This document shows, piece after piece, positions 1 through 10,193 of a stretch of DNA of 64,000 bases. The stretch covers positions 244,630,622 to 244,694,621 of the forward strand of contig NC_053039.3 in the NCBI RefSeq assembly GCF_002575655.3, given 5' to 3'. The notes beneath the pieces were generated by a model. That model was given only the letters and a program-made list of their open reading frames with translations. It had not been told where the DNA came from and searched no databases. This DNA is from Aegilops tauschii subsp. strangulata (Eukaryota > Streptophyta > Magnoliopsida > Poales > Poaceae). The stretch's first letter is position 1. The number at the start of each line of letters is the position of its first letter. The translations under genes and the position numbers were made by a program.

Positions 1-2
1 GA

Positions 3-2930
3 TTAGTTTTAAACCTCAATAATTGTTATTTAGTGCCAGCTTTGAGCATGAACATTGTATCTGGATCTTGTTTAATTCGAGATGGCTACTCATTTAAATC
101 CGAGAATAATGGTTGTTCTATTTATTTGAGAGATATGTTTTATGGTCATGCCCCGCTGGTTAATGGTTTATTCTTGATGAATCTCGAACGTGATGTTACA
201 CATATTCATAGTGTGAATACCAAAAGATGTAAAGTTGATAACGATAGTCCCACATACTTGTGGCACTGCCGCCTTGGTCACATTGGTGTCAAGCGCATGA
301 AGAAGCTCCATGCAGATGGACTTTTGGAGTCTCTTGATTACGAATCATTTGACACGTGCGAACCATGCCTCATGGGTAAGATGACCAAGACTCCGTTCTC
401 CGGAACAATGGAGCGAGCAACCAACTTATTGGAAATCATACATACCGATGTGTGCGGTCCAATGAGTGTTGAGGCTCGCGGAGGATATCAATATGTTCTC
501 ACTCTCACTGATGACTTAAGTAGATATGGGTATGTCTACCTAATGAAACACAAGTCTGAAACCTTTGAAAAGTTCAAGAAATTTCAGAGTGAGGTTGAGA
601 ATCAACGTGACAGGAGAATAAAATTCTTACGATCAGATCGTGGTGGAGAATATTTAAGTCACGAATTTGGTGCACACTTAAGGAAATGTGGAATAGTTTC
701 ACAACTCACGCCGCCTGGAACACTTCAGAGAAATGGTGTGTCCGAACGTCGTAATCGCACTCTATTGGATATGGTGCGATCTATGATGTCTCTTACCGAT
801 TTACCGCTCTCATTTTGGGGCTATGCTTTAGAGACTGTCGCATTCACTTTAAATAGGGCTCCGTCGAAATCCGTTGAGACGATACCGTATGAATTATGGT
901 TTGGGAAGAAACCTAAGCTGTCGTTTCTAAAAGTTTGGGGATGCGATGCTTATGTCAAGAAACTTCAACCTGAAAAGCTCGAACCCAAGTCGGAAAAATG
1001 CGTCTTCATAGGATACCCTAAGGAAACCATTGGGTATACCTTCTACCTCAGATCCGAAGGCAAGATCTTCGTTGCCAAGAACGGGTCCTTTCTGGAGAAG
1101 GAGTTTCTCTCGAAAGAATTGAGTGGGAGGAAAGTGGAACTTGATGAGGTGATAGTCACCCCTTCCGAGCCGGAAAGTAGCGCAGCGCGGGAAGATGTTC
1201 CTGTGGTGCCTACACCGACTGGGGAGGAAGTTAATGATGATGATCATGAAGCTTCGGATCAAGTTACTACTGAACTTCGTAGGTCCACAAGGACACGTTC
1301 CGCACCAGAGTGGTACGGCAACCCTGTCCTGGAAATCATGTTGTTAGACAACGGTGAACCTTCGAACTATGAAGAAGCGATGGCGGGCCCGGATTCCGAC
1401 AAATGGCTAGAAGCCATGAAATCCGAGATAGGATCCATGTATGAAAACGAAGTATGGACTTTGACTGACTTGCCCGATGATCGGCGAGCCATAGAAAACA
1501 AATGGATCTTTAAGAAGAAGACGGACGCGGATGGTAATGTGACCATCTACAAAGCTCGACTTGTCGCTAAGGGTTATCGACAAGTTCAAGGGGTTGACTA
1601 CGATGAGACTTTCTCACCCGTAGTGAAGCTGAAGTCCGTCCGAATCATGTTAGCAATTGCCGCATACTATGATTATGAGATATGGCAGATGGACGTCAAA
1701 ACGGCATTCCTTAATGGCTTCCTTAAGGAAGAGTTGTATATGATGCAGCCGGAAGGTTTTGTCGATCCTAAGAATGCTAACAAAGTATGCAAGCTCCAGC
1801 GCTCAATCTATGGGCTGGTGCAAGCATCTCGGAGTTGGAACATTCGATTTGATGAGATGATCAAAGCGTTTGGGTTTACACAGACTTATGGAGAAGCCTG
1901 TGTTTACAAGAAAGTGAGTGGGAGCTCTGTAGCATTTCTCTTATTATATGTGGATGACATACTATTGATGGGAAATGATATAGAATTCTTGGAAAGTATA
2001 AAGGCCTATTTGAATAAGTGTTTTTCAATGAAGGACCTTGGAGAAGCTGCTTATATATTAGGCATCAAGATCTATAGAGATAGATCAAGACGCCTCATTG
2101 GTCTTTCACAGAGTACATACCTTGACAAGATATTGAAGAAGTTCAATATGGATCAGTCCAAGAAGGGGTTCTTGCCTGTATCGCAAGGTGTGCAATTGAG
2201 CACGGCTCAATGCCCGACCACGGCAGAAGATATAGAAAAGATGAGTGTCATCCCCTATGCCTCGGCCATAGGGTCTATTATGTATGCCATGCTGTGTACC
2301 AGACCTGATGTAAACCTTGCCGTAAGTTTGGTAGGAAGGTACCAAAGTAATCCCGGCATGGAACACTGGACAGCGGTCAAGAATATCCTGAAGTACCTGA
2401 AGAGGACTAAGGATATGTTTCTCGTTTATGGAGGTGACGAAGAGCTCGTCGTAAAGGGTTACGTCGACGCTAGCTTCGACACAGATCTGGATGACTCAAA
2501 GTCAGAAACCGGATACGTGTATATTTTGAATGGAGGAGCAGTAAGCTGGTGCAGTTGCAAGCAAAGCGTCGTGGCGGGATCTACATGTGAAGCGGAGTAC
2601 ATGGCGGCCTCGGAGGCAGCACAGGAAGCAGTCTGGATCAAGGAGTTCATTACCGACCTAGGGGTGATTCCCAATGCGTCGGGCCCGATGACTCTCTTCT
2701 GTGACAACACTGGAGCTATTGCCCTTGCGAAGGATCCCAGATTTCACAGGAAGACCAGGCATATCAAGCGTCGCTTCAACTCCATTCGTGAAAGTGTTCA
2801 AAATGGAGACATAGATATTTTTAAAGTACATACGGACCTGAATGTAGCAGATCCGTTGACTAAACCTCTCCCTAGGGCAAAACATGATCAACACCAGGAC
2901 GCAATGGGTGTTCGATTCATCACAATGTAA
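3..2930 (+). CDS. Ty1/copia polyprotein, 5'-partial (integrase, reverse transcriptase, RNase H)
   Basis: The frame is open to the left edge of the window, so the gag and protease part lies outside. Domains in order are a GAG-pre-integrase zinc finger (HCRLGH followed by DTCEPC, about 255-370), an integrase core (HTDVCGPM, RSDRGGEYLS and an NGVSERRNR segment supplying the acidic residues, about 440-780), a copia-type reverse transcriptase with the YVDD box (LLLYVDDILLMGND, about 1945-1980), and RNase H (GYVDASFDTD, SWCSCKQSVVAGSTCEAEY, about 2455-2640). It ends with the usual TKPLP-containing tail. No stop or frameshift breaks the visible 975 codons, so this copy is better preserved than any other in the window. 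The polyprotein would reverse-transcribe and integrate the element. The lineage is Angela/WIS/BARE-like, judged from the adjoining LTR. Confidence 0.95.
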   Translation, partial: LVLNLNNCYLVPALSMNIVSGSCLIRDGYSFKSENNGCSIYLRDMFYGHAPLVNGLFLMNLERDVTHIHSVNTKRCKVDNDSPTYLWHCRLGHIGVKRMKKLHADGLLESLDYESFDTCEPCLMGKMTKTPFSGTMERATNLLEIIHTDVCGPMSVEARGGYQYVLTLTDDLSRYGYVYLMKHKSETFEKFKKFQSEVENQRDRRIKFLRSDRGGEYLSHEFGAHLRKCGIVSQLTPPGTLQRNGVSERRNRTLLDMVRSMMSLTDLPLSFWGYALETVAFTLNRAPSKSVETIPYELWFGKKPKLSFLKVWGCDAYVKKLQPEKLEPKSEKCVFIGYPKETIGYTFYLRSEGKIFVAKNGSFLEKEFLSKELSGRKVELDEVIVTPSEPESSAAREDVPVVPTPTGEEVNDDDHEASDQVTTELRRSTRTRSAPEWYGNPVLEIMLLDNGEPSNYEEAMAGPDSDKWLEAMKSEIGSMYENEVWTLTDLPDDRRAIENKWIFKKKTDADGNVTIYKARLVAKGYRQVQGVDYDETFSPVVKLKSVRIMLAIAAYYDYEIWQMDVKTAFLNGFLKEELYMMQPEGFVDPKNANKVCKLQRSIYGLVQASRSWNIRFDEMIKAFGFTQTYGEACVYKKVSGSSVAFLLLYVDDILLMGNDIEFLESIKAYLNKCFSMKDLGEAAYILGIKIYRDRSRRLIGLSQSTYLDKILKKFNMDQSKKGFLPVSQGVQLSTAQCPTTAEDIEKMSVIPYASAIGSIMYAMLCTRPDVNLAVSLVGRYQSNPGMEHWTAVKNILKYLKRTKDMFLVYGGDEELVVKGYVDASFDTDLDDSKSETGYVYILNGGAVSWCSCKQSVVAGSTCEAEYMAASEAAQEAVWIKEFITDLGVIPNASGPMTLFCDNTGAIALAKDPRFHRKTRHIKRRFNSIRESVQNGDIDIFKVHTDLNVADPLTKPLPRAKHDQHQDAMGVRFITM

Positions 2931-2948
2931 CTAGATTATTGACTCTAG

Positions 2949-2962
2949 TGCAAGTGGGAGAC
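2949..2962 (+). other. Polypurine tract of the copia element
   Basis: The purine-rich stretch TGCAAGTGGGAGAC lies directly before the LTR start TGTTGGAAATATG and 18 bases after the polyprotein stop. This is the expected place for plus-strand priming in a BARE/Angela element. Confidence 0.8.
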
Positions 2963-3480
2963 TGTTGGAAATATGCCCTAGAGGCAGTAATAAATGGTTA
3001 TTATTATATTTCTTTGTTCATGGTAATTGTCTATTGTTCATGCTATAATTGTATTGTCCGGAAATTGTCATACATGTGTGAATACATAGACCACAACGTG
3101 TCCCTAGTAAGCCTCTAGTTGACTAGCTCGTTGATCAACTGATAGTCATGGTTTCCTGACTATGGACATTGGATGTCATTGATAACGGGATCACATCATT
3201 AGGAGAATGATGTGATGGACAAGACCCAATCCTAAGCATAGCATAAAAGATCGTGTAGTTTCGTTTGCTAGAGCTTTCCAATGTCAAGTATCTTTTCCTT
3301 AGACCATGAGATCGTGCAACTCCCGGATACCGTAGGAGTGCTTTGGGTGTGCCAAACGTCACAACGTAACTGGGTGACTATAAAGGTGCACTACGGGTAT
3401 CTCCGAAAGTGTCTGTTGGGTTGGCACGGATCGAGACTGGGATTTGTCACTCCGTGTGACGGAGAGGTATCTCTGGGCCC
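2963..3480 (+). mobile_element. Truncated 3' LTR of the copia (Angela/WIS/BARE-like) element
   Basis: The LTR begins TGTTGGAAATATGCCCTAGA, the start I know for the Angela/WIS/BARE-1 group, and has a TATA-like CTATAAAGG near 3378. Full LTRs of this group are about 1.7-1.8 kb, but only 518 bases are present. At 3480/3481 (after GGGCCC) the text changes to unrelated sequence of the reverse gypsy element. The break is therefore a deletion or rearrangement boundary and not an LTR end. Confidence 0.85.
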
Positions 3481-3982
3481 AGATCGAAACGTCAAAAACC
3501 AGGGCGGGTGACAACCCAAGCATACATATGACCAGACATGAGGATTTAAAAAGTTAGAATCGAGGCCATATGAGACGACATATACTGGCGACTTAAAGTC
3601 CAAAGATAGAACGGGTTTAGCAAACCCAAAGATTTACATAACAGTAAAAACATACCTGTATAGTTGAATCATGCTAGTCGGTTCAAATATCAACAGCCAG
3701 CGCGGATGATAACCCAAAGGCCTGCCATCGCATGACCTCAATTGCTCAAACCAGAGCACACTGGCGACTTAAAGTTCAAAGCCAGGACGGGTTGTAACCC
3801 GAAACAGCCAACCAGCACCATCAGAACCCGGAACCAGGCAACTCAGAGAGTCATAATCTAGTTTTAAAAATGAAACTTGAGAACATAAAAGCATCTGAAA
3901 ATCAAAATAGAAAATACACAAATCTCAAAATTCACTAGGCCAGCTTTTAAGGCATAGTCGAAAAAGGTGGCTTATAAGCCGC

Positions 3983-4185
3983 ATGTTTGCTTTCAAGGCT
4001 GCAACAGCCGTTTGGCACTCAGGCATCATGTTTGCTTTCAAGGCCACAACAGCCGTTTGGCACTCAGGCCACATGATTACTTTCAAGGCCGCAACAGCCG
4101 TTTGGCACTCAGGCCACATGATTACTTTCAAGGCCGCAACAGCCGTTTGTCACTCAGGCCACATGATTGCTTTCAAGGCCGCAAC
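3983..4185. repeat. 45-bp tandem repeat, about 4.5 units, in the gypsy 3' untranslated region
   Basis: Units begin at 3983, 4028, 4073, 4118 and (partial) 4163, each starting ATG(A/T)TT. They differ by a few substitutions only. Because 45 is a multiple of three, the array is open in two plus-strand frames and one minus-strand frame, giving spurious 15-residue protein repeats. It lies downstream of the integrase on the coding (minus) strand of the element. Confidence 0.9.
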
Positions 4186-7100
4186 AACCATGGTTTTACC
4201 TAGCTCACTGTAAGCCGGTTCTCACGTGACATAAGCCGCCGTTACAACCTTAACGAGTCCAGAGTCTTTGAAAAGATTGACTGTTAAGAGTTCGGCGGGT
4301 CACCTGATAACAAGTTGCAAACAGGCAGGTAAAACCTATAAAAGGTGGCATTCAGGCCGGTCAAGAGGGTATGAAAGCTAAACCCAGTGGTTGGAAGCCC
4401 CCAAGTGACCTTATGATCAATCAATAAAGGCTCAGATACTCAGAAATGAAACGACAGAGGCCCCGTAATTTGGGGATGCCGACTTTATTATATTGATCAT
4501 AAAGAGTTATATACATTGACAAAAGTATGTACAAAGAGAAGAGTTGGCGGCTCAAGTGTAGTAAGGTCAAAGATGTGCAATATTCCACGGATGGCGGGTC
4601 TCCTCCTCCGATTTGCAGGAATCCTTGTGCTCACACACATCAGTGAGGTAATATGACCCATTATTCAGGTTCTTGCTGACCACAAAGGGTCCTTCCCAAG
4701 GCGGGGATAGCTTGTGCATATCTGTTTGATCCTAGATGAGCCGGAGTACCGAATCGCCTTCTTGAAACTCCCAGGTCTTAACTCTATGGTTATGATAGCG
4801 ACGCAGGTCTTATTGATATATCGCCGAACGAGCCGCCGCCAGGTCACGCTCCTCATCCAAAGCATCGAGTGTGTTTTGACGTGCTATTTCATTATCAGCT
4901 TCAACATAAGCCGCCACACGAGGCGAGTCATGACGGATATCACTTGGAAGAACCGCCTCCGCCCCATAAACCATGAAGAAAGGCGTATAACCTGTTGGGG
5001 TGGTATTGATACTCTAGAGTACTGAAGGTAACTCTTCAACCCAACAACCCGGCGTTTGATGCAAAGGAACCATAAGCCAGGGCTTGATACCTCTCAAGAT
5101 TTCTTGATTAGCCCTCTTAGCTTGACCATTAGACTACGGATGAGCCACAGAAGAGGATCAAGAAGAATATGCTCTCGTTGACAGAATTCCTTCATAGCAC
5201 CTTTAGACAGGTTAGTGCCATTATCAGTTATGATACTATGAGGGTAACCAAAACGGAAGATCAATTTTTTAGCAAACTAAACTGTCGTTGCCGCATCACA
5301 CTTGCTGACCAGCTCTGCTTCAACCCACTTGGTAAATTTGTCAACCGCCACCAAGAGGTGGGTTTTCTTATCCTTAGATCTCTTGAAAGGTCCAACCATA
5401 TCAAGCCCCCAGACTGCAAACGGCCAAGTAATTGGAATCATCCTCAACTCTTGAGCCGCACATGAGCCCGTCGAGAAAATTTCTGACATCCATCACACTT
5501 ACTGATGATATCCTCTACATCAGCATGAGCCGTCAACCAATAAAATCCATGACGAAAAGCTTTAGACACTAGAGACTTAGAGCCGGCATGATGACCACAA
5601 TCACCTTCGTGGATCACTTAAAATCTCACGGCCCTCTACAGGAGAAACACAACGCTGGAACACACCTGTGATGCTGTATCGGTGTAACTCGCCATTGACA
5701 ATAGTCATAGACTTAGTCCGCCGGGTTATCTGCCTGGCCAAAGTTTCATCCTCAGGTAACTCGTACCGGGTCATATAAGCCAAGTAGGGAAGTGTCCAAT
5801 CAGGAATAGCATGGAGAGCCGCCACCAACTACGCCTCCGGGTCAGGAATAGCAAGATCCTCTTCTGATGGTAACTTGACTGAAGGATTATGCAATACATC
5901 AAGAAACACATTAGGGCGTACCGGCTTATGTTGAGATCCAAGCCGACTCAAGGCATCAGCCGACTCATTCTTCCTTCGATCAAGATGCTTCACCTGATAA
6001 CCCTTGAAGTGACCAGCAATATTATCAACCGCCCGGCGTTAAGCCGCCATGAGCGGGTCTTTAGAATCCCAAGTGCCTGAAACTTGCTGAGCCACCAGAT
6101 CTGAGTCGGCAAAACACCTGACCCGGCTTAAATTCATCTCTTTGGCCATTCAAAGGCCATGGAGCAAAGCCTCATATTCAGTTGTGTTGTTAGTACAAGG
6201 AAACATCAACCGTAAAACATAGCAAACAAAATTCACCTCATGGGGAAGTCAAAATAACTCCGGCCCCCGAGCCTTCTAATTTTCTAGGCCCATCAAAGTG
6301 AATAGTCCAATATGTGTTATCAGGCTTCTCCTAAGGCGTCTGCAACTCCGCCCAGTCATTGATGAAATCCACAAGAGCCTGAGACTTAATAGCTGTCCTT
6401 GGCACATACTTCAAACCATGGGGTCCGAGCTCAATGGCCCACTTAGCCACTCGGCCTGTAGCCTCTCCGTTCTGAATAATATCCCCCAAAGGAGCAAAGC
6501 TGACCACAGTAATAGGATGACCAAGAAAATAATGCTTCAGCTTACGATTGGCCATGAACACCCCATATACCAGTTTCTGCCAATGTGGGTATCGCTACTT
6601 AGACTCAATTAACACCTCACTAACATAATAAGCCGACCTCTGGACTGGGTACTCCTTACCCTCTCCTTGCGTTCCACCACAATCGCTACACTGATAGCCC
6701 TACTGTTAGCCGCCACATATAAGACCAAGGGCTCTTTCTCAATGGGAGCCGCAAGGACAAGCGGCTCAGCTAACTGCCTTTTAAGTGCCTCAAACGCCTC
6801 ATTAGCAACGCCACTCCAGACAAAGTGATCTGTTTTCTTCATCATCTGGTACAGAGGAATTGCCTTCTCACCCAGGCGGCTTACGAATCGGCTTAAAGCC
6901 ACAATACGACCTGCCCAGCGCTGGACATCATTGACACACGCCGGCTTAGCTAGTGAAGTGATGGCTTTGATCTTCTCTGGGTTAGCTTCAATGCCCTTTC
7001 TGAGACCAGAATACCCAAGAGCTTGCCTGCAGGCACGCCAAAAACACACTTGGCCGGGTTAAGTATCATCTTATAGACCCGGAGATTATCAAAGGTCTCT

Positions 7101-7730
7101 TTTAAATCATCTAACAAAGTCTCCTTCTCTCTGGACTTGACAACGATCATATAAGCATGAACATTGCGTCCAATCTGGTTATGAAAGCAGTTTTGGACAC
7201 AATGCTGATAAGTCGCCTATGCACTCTTGAGCCCAAAAGGCATAGACACATAGCAGAAAGCCCCAAAAGGTGTGATAAAAGTTGTCTTCTCTTGGTCTTT
7301 AACTGCCATCTTAATCTGATGATAACCGGAATAAGCATCCAGGAAGCACAAACGCTCACAACCCGTCGTGGCATCTATAATCTAATCAATACAAGGAAGA
7401 GAAAAAGGATCAGCTGGACAAGCCTTATTGAGATCTGTATAATCCACACACATACGCCAGGTGCCATTTTTCTTAAGCACCAGTACAGGGTTGGCCAACC
7501 ACTCAGGGTGAAAAACTTCAACGATGAACCCGGTAGCCAAGAGCCGGGCCACCTCTTCTCCAATAGCCTTACGTCGCTCTTCAATAAAATGGCAAAGGAA
7601 CTGTTTCACCGGTTTAAACTTAGGATCAATATTAAGAGTGTGCTTAGCGAGTTCTCTCGGTACACCCGGCATGTCTGAAGCCTTCCATGCAAAGATGTCC
7701 CGATTCTCACTGTTGAACTCGATGAGCATG

Positions 7731-7735
7731 CCTTC
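7731..7735. repeat. Target-site duplication CCTTC, left copy (right copy 9232-9236)
   Basis: The same five bases flank the TG...CA solo LTR exactly, as expected for integrase-mediated insertion. Confidence 0.85.
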
Positions 7736-9231
7736 TGATGACCCACAAGTATAGGGGATCTATCATAGCCCTTTCGATAAGTAAGAGTGCCGAACCCAAC
7801 GAGGAGCAGAAGGAAATGACAAGTGGTTTTCAGTAAGGTATTCTCTCCAAGCACTGAAATTGTCGGTGACAGATAGTTGTGTGATAAGATAATTCGTAAC
7901 GGGTAACAAGTAACAAAAGTAACTAAGGTGCAGCAAGGTGGCCCGATCCTTTTTGTAGCAAAGGAATAGCCCGACGAACTCTTATATAAAGCAAAGCGCT
8001 CCCGAGGACACATGGGAATTGTTGTCAAGTTAGTTTTCATCATGCTCATATGATTCGCGTTCGTTACTTTGATAATTTGATGTGTGGGGTGGACCGGTGC
8101 TTGGGTGCTGCCCTTCCTTGGACAAGCCTCCCACTTATGATTAACCCCTCTCGCAAGCATCCGCAACTACGAAAGAAGAATTAAGATAAATCTAACCATA
8201 GCATGAAACATATGGATCCAAATCAGCCCCTTACGAAGCAACACATAAACTAGGGTTTAAGCTTCTGTCACTCTAGCAACCCATCATCTACTTATTACTT
8301 TCCAATGCCTTCCCCTAGGCCCAAATCATGGTGAAGTGTCATGTAGTCGACGTTCACATAACACCACTAGAGGAGAGACAACATACATCTCATCAAAATA
8401 TTGAACGAATACCAAATTCACATGATTACTTATAACAAGACTTCTCCCATGTCCTCAGGAACAAACGTAACTACTCACAAAGCATATCCATGTTCATAAT
8501 CAGAGGAGTATTAATTATCATTAAGAATCTGAACATATGATCTTCCACTGAATAAACCAACTAGCATCAACTACAAGGAGTAATCAACACTACTAGCAAC
8601 CCATAGGTACCAATTTGAGGTTTTGAGACAAATATCGGATACAAGAGATGAACTAGGGTTGAGAGGAGATGGTGCTGGTGAAGATGTTGATGGAGATTGA
8701 CCCCCTCTTGATGAGAGGATCGTTGGTGATGACGATGGCGATGATTTCCCCCTCCGGGAGGGAAGTTTCCTCGGCAGAACAGCTCCGTCGGAGCCCTAGA
8801 TTGGTTATGCCCAAGTTCCGCCTCGAGACGGCGGTGCTTCGTCCCGAAAGCTTCCTTCTGGTTTTTCCAGGTCAAAACACACCATATAGCAGAAGATGGG
8901 CATCGGGGGCATGCCAGGTGGCCCACAAGGCAGGGGGCGCGCCCCACCCTTGTGGATGGCTGGTGGCCCCCTCTAGTGCTTTCTTCGCCCAATATTTTTT
9001 ATACATTCCAAAATAATTCTCCATGAAATTTCAGGACTTTTTGAAGTTCTGCAAAATAGGTCTCTAATATTTTCTCCTTTCCCAGTCCATCTAGCTGCCA
9101 ACATTCTCCCTCTTCATGTAAACCTTATAAAATAAGACAGAAAAGGCATAAGTATTGTGATATAATGTGTAATAACAGCCCATAATGCGATAAATATCAA
9201 TATAAAAGCATGCTGCAAAATGGACGTACCA
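7736..9231. mobile_element. Solo LTR (1496 bp) nested in the gypsy pol
   Basis: The segment starts TGATGACCCACAAG and ends GGACGTACCA, so it has TG...CA ends, and it is flanked by the 5-bp direct repeat CCTTC (7731-7735 and 9232-9236). The gypsy reading frame continues on both sides. I recognise the text (ACCCACAAGTATAGGGG and onward) as a very common wheat repeat but cannot name the family with confidence. It contains no pol coding and no second LTR, so recombination between two LTRs is the simplest origin. ORFs inside it look spurious. Confidence 0.85.
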
Positions 9232-9527
9232 CCTTCCTATTTCGGATCCATGTTAGCACTGATGGTGAACTGTAGAGATGAGTCGCTAGGGACAAAGTCA
9301 ACCTGCTTAGTATCATCAGCCGACTTAAACTTCAACAAAGGGTCTTGCTCAGTGGTCGGCTTCTTCAAAGGGGACATATCAGCCGGGTCAACATTATCTT
9401 TATAAAATTTGAGCTCCTCTGTGGCACAACCCGACTTAGCATATGCAGCATCTCCTTCCTCACATTCCAATGCAATTCTTTGATCGCCATGGACTATAAT
9501 CGTGCCCTTATGCCCTGGCATTTTAAG

Positions 9528-9866
9528 CTATAAATAAACATAAGAAGGTCTCGCCATAAACTTGGCGTAAGCCGGTCGCCCAAACAAAGCATGATAAAGG
9601 CTCTTGATTTTAACCACTTCAAACCACAACGTCTCTTCTCTGAAATCATAGTCATTGCCAAAGGCCACTTCTATAGCAATCTTCCCAACTGGGTATGCCG
9701 ACTTACCAGGTACCACACCATGAAAAATGGTAGATGATGGTTTGAGCTCCTTATCAGTTAAATTCATCCTGCGGAAAGTATCATAATAAAGGATATTGAT
9801 ACTACTGCGACCGTCCATGAGCACTTTAGTGAATTTATAAACCCCAACCAGAGGGGCTACCACCAA
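9528..9866 (-). pseudogene. Retroviral-type aspartic protease region of the gypsy element
   Basis: The minus-strand stretch contains KVLMDGRSSINILYYDTF, which aligns with the Tat protease motif usually written LxDGGSSxNILY. The second glycine of the DGGSS box is arginine here. Downstream LFGRPAYAKF resembles the LGRPW-like end of the domain. It lies between gag (10,000 onward) and the pre-RT linker. The arginine change and nearby stops suggest that the enzyme would not work. Confidence 0.75.
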
Positions 9867-10193
9867 CGCTAGTTGACATGGATTCTCAACCCGGGGCGGG
9901 TGATCCTCTCTACTTCATGTGATTGGATGCTCTGACCACCGCAAATATTGAGGTACCACCGGCTCAATCGCACTGACCGCACGTTTATGAACCTTCTGAT
10001 CTCGTTTGCAGAGACTTGTGGTGAAAACGTGATACTGACCACTGTTGAGCTGCTTCGGATTGCTCTAGTATCCTGACTGATGCTGCTGATTACCCTGGCC
10101 AGATTGTTGGTTATAACCACCCTGGTTGCCTTGGCCTTGTTACCCAGAGTTTGAGCCGCCACCACCAAAACCGGGCCCCTGTGAGCCGGATCC

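Larger units (their letters stand above)
4560..9521 (-). pseudogene. Tat-type gypsy pol pseudogene (RT, RNase H, integrase), interrupted by a solo LTR
   Basis: Minus-strand pieces are: a pre-RT linker (9521-9237, ending MDPK then TAG); the RT palm with DIFAWKASDMPGV and CVDYTDLNKACPADPF (7729-7382), continuing through about 6950; the RT connection (7049-6609); RNase H (IHFDG near 6290; conserved stretch 6561-6331); and integrase with WGLDMVGPF and VAVDKFTKWVEA (5489-5277), extending to about 4560. Several in-frame stops and frame changes separate the pieces. The 7736-9231 insertion splits the linker from RT; if it and one copy of CCTTC are ignored, the two sides are in the same frame, apart from the TAG at 9239-9237. 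Confidence 0.85.

Noticed and set aside
3983..4185. CRISPR-like array
   Set aside because: Units are contiguous without unique spacers, in a plant retrotransposon.
3967..4213. Repetitive 15-residue-unit ORFs
   Set aside because: They are products of a 45-bp DNA repeat in a retrotransposon untranslated region, open in several frames.
8567..9016. ORFs on both strands inside the solo LTR
   Set aside because: No domain, and the segment is a noncoding LTR by its boundaries.
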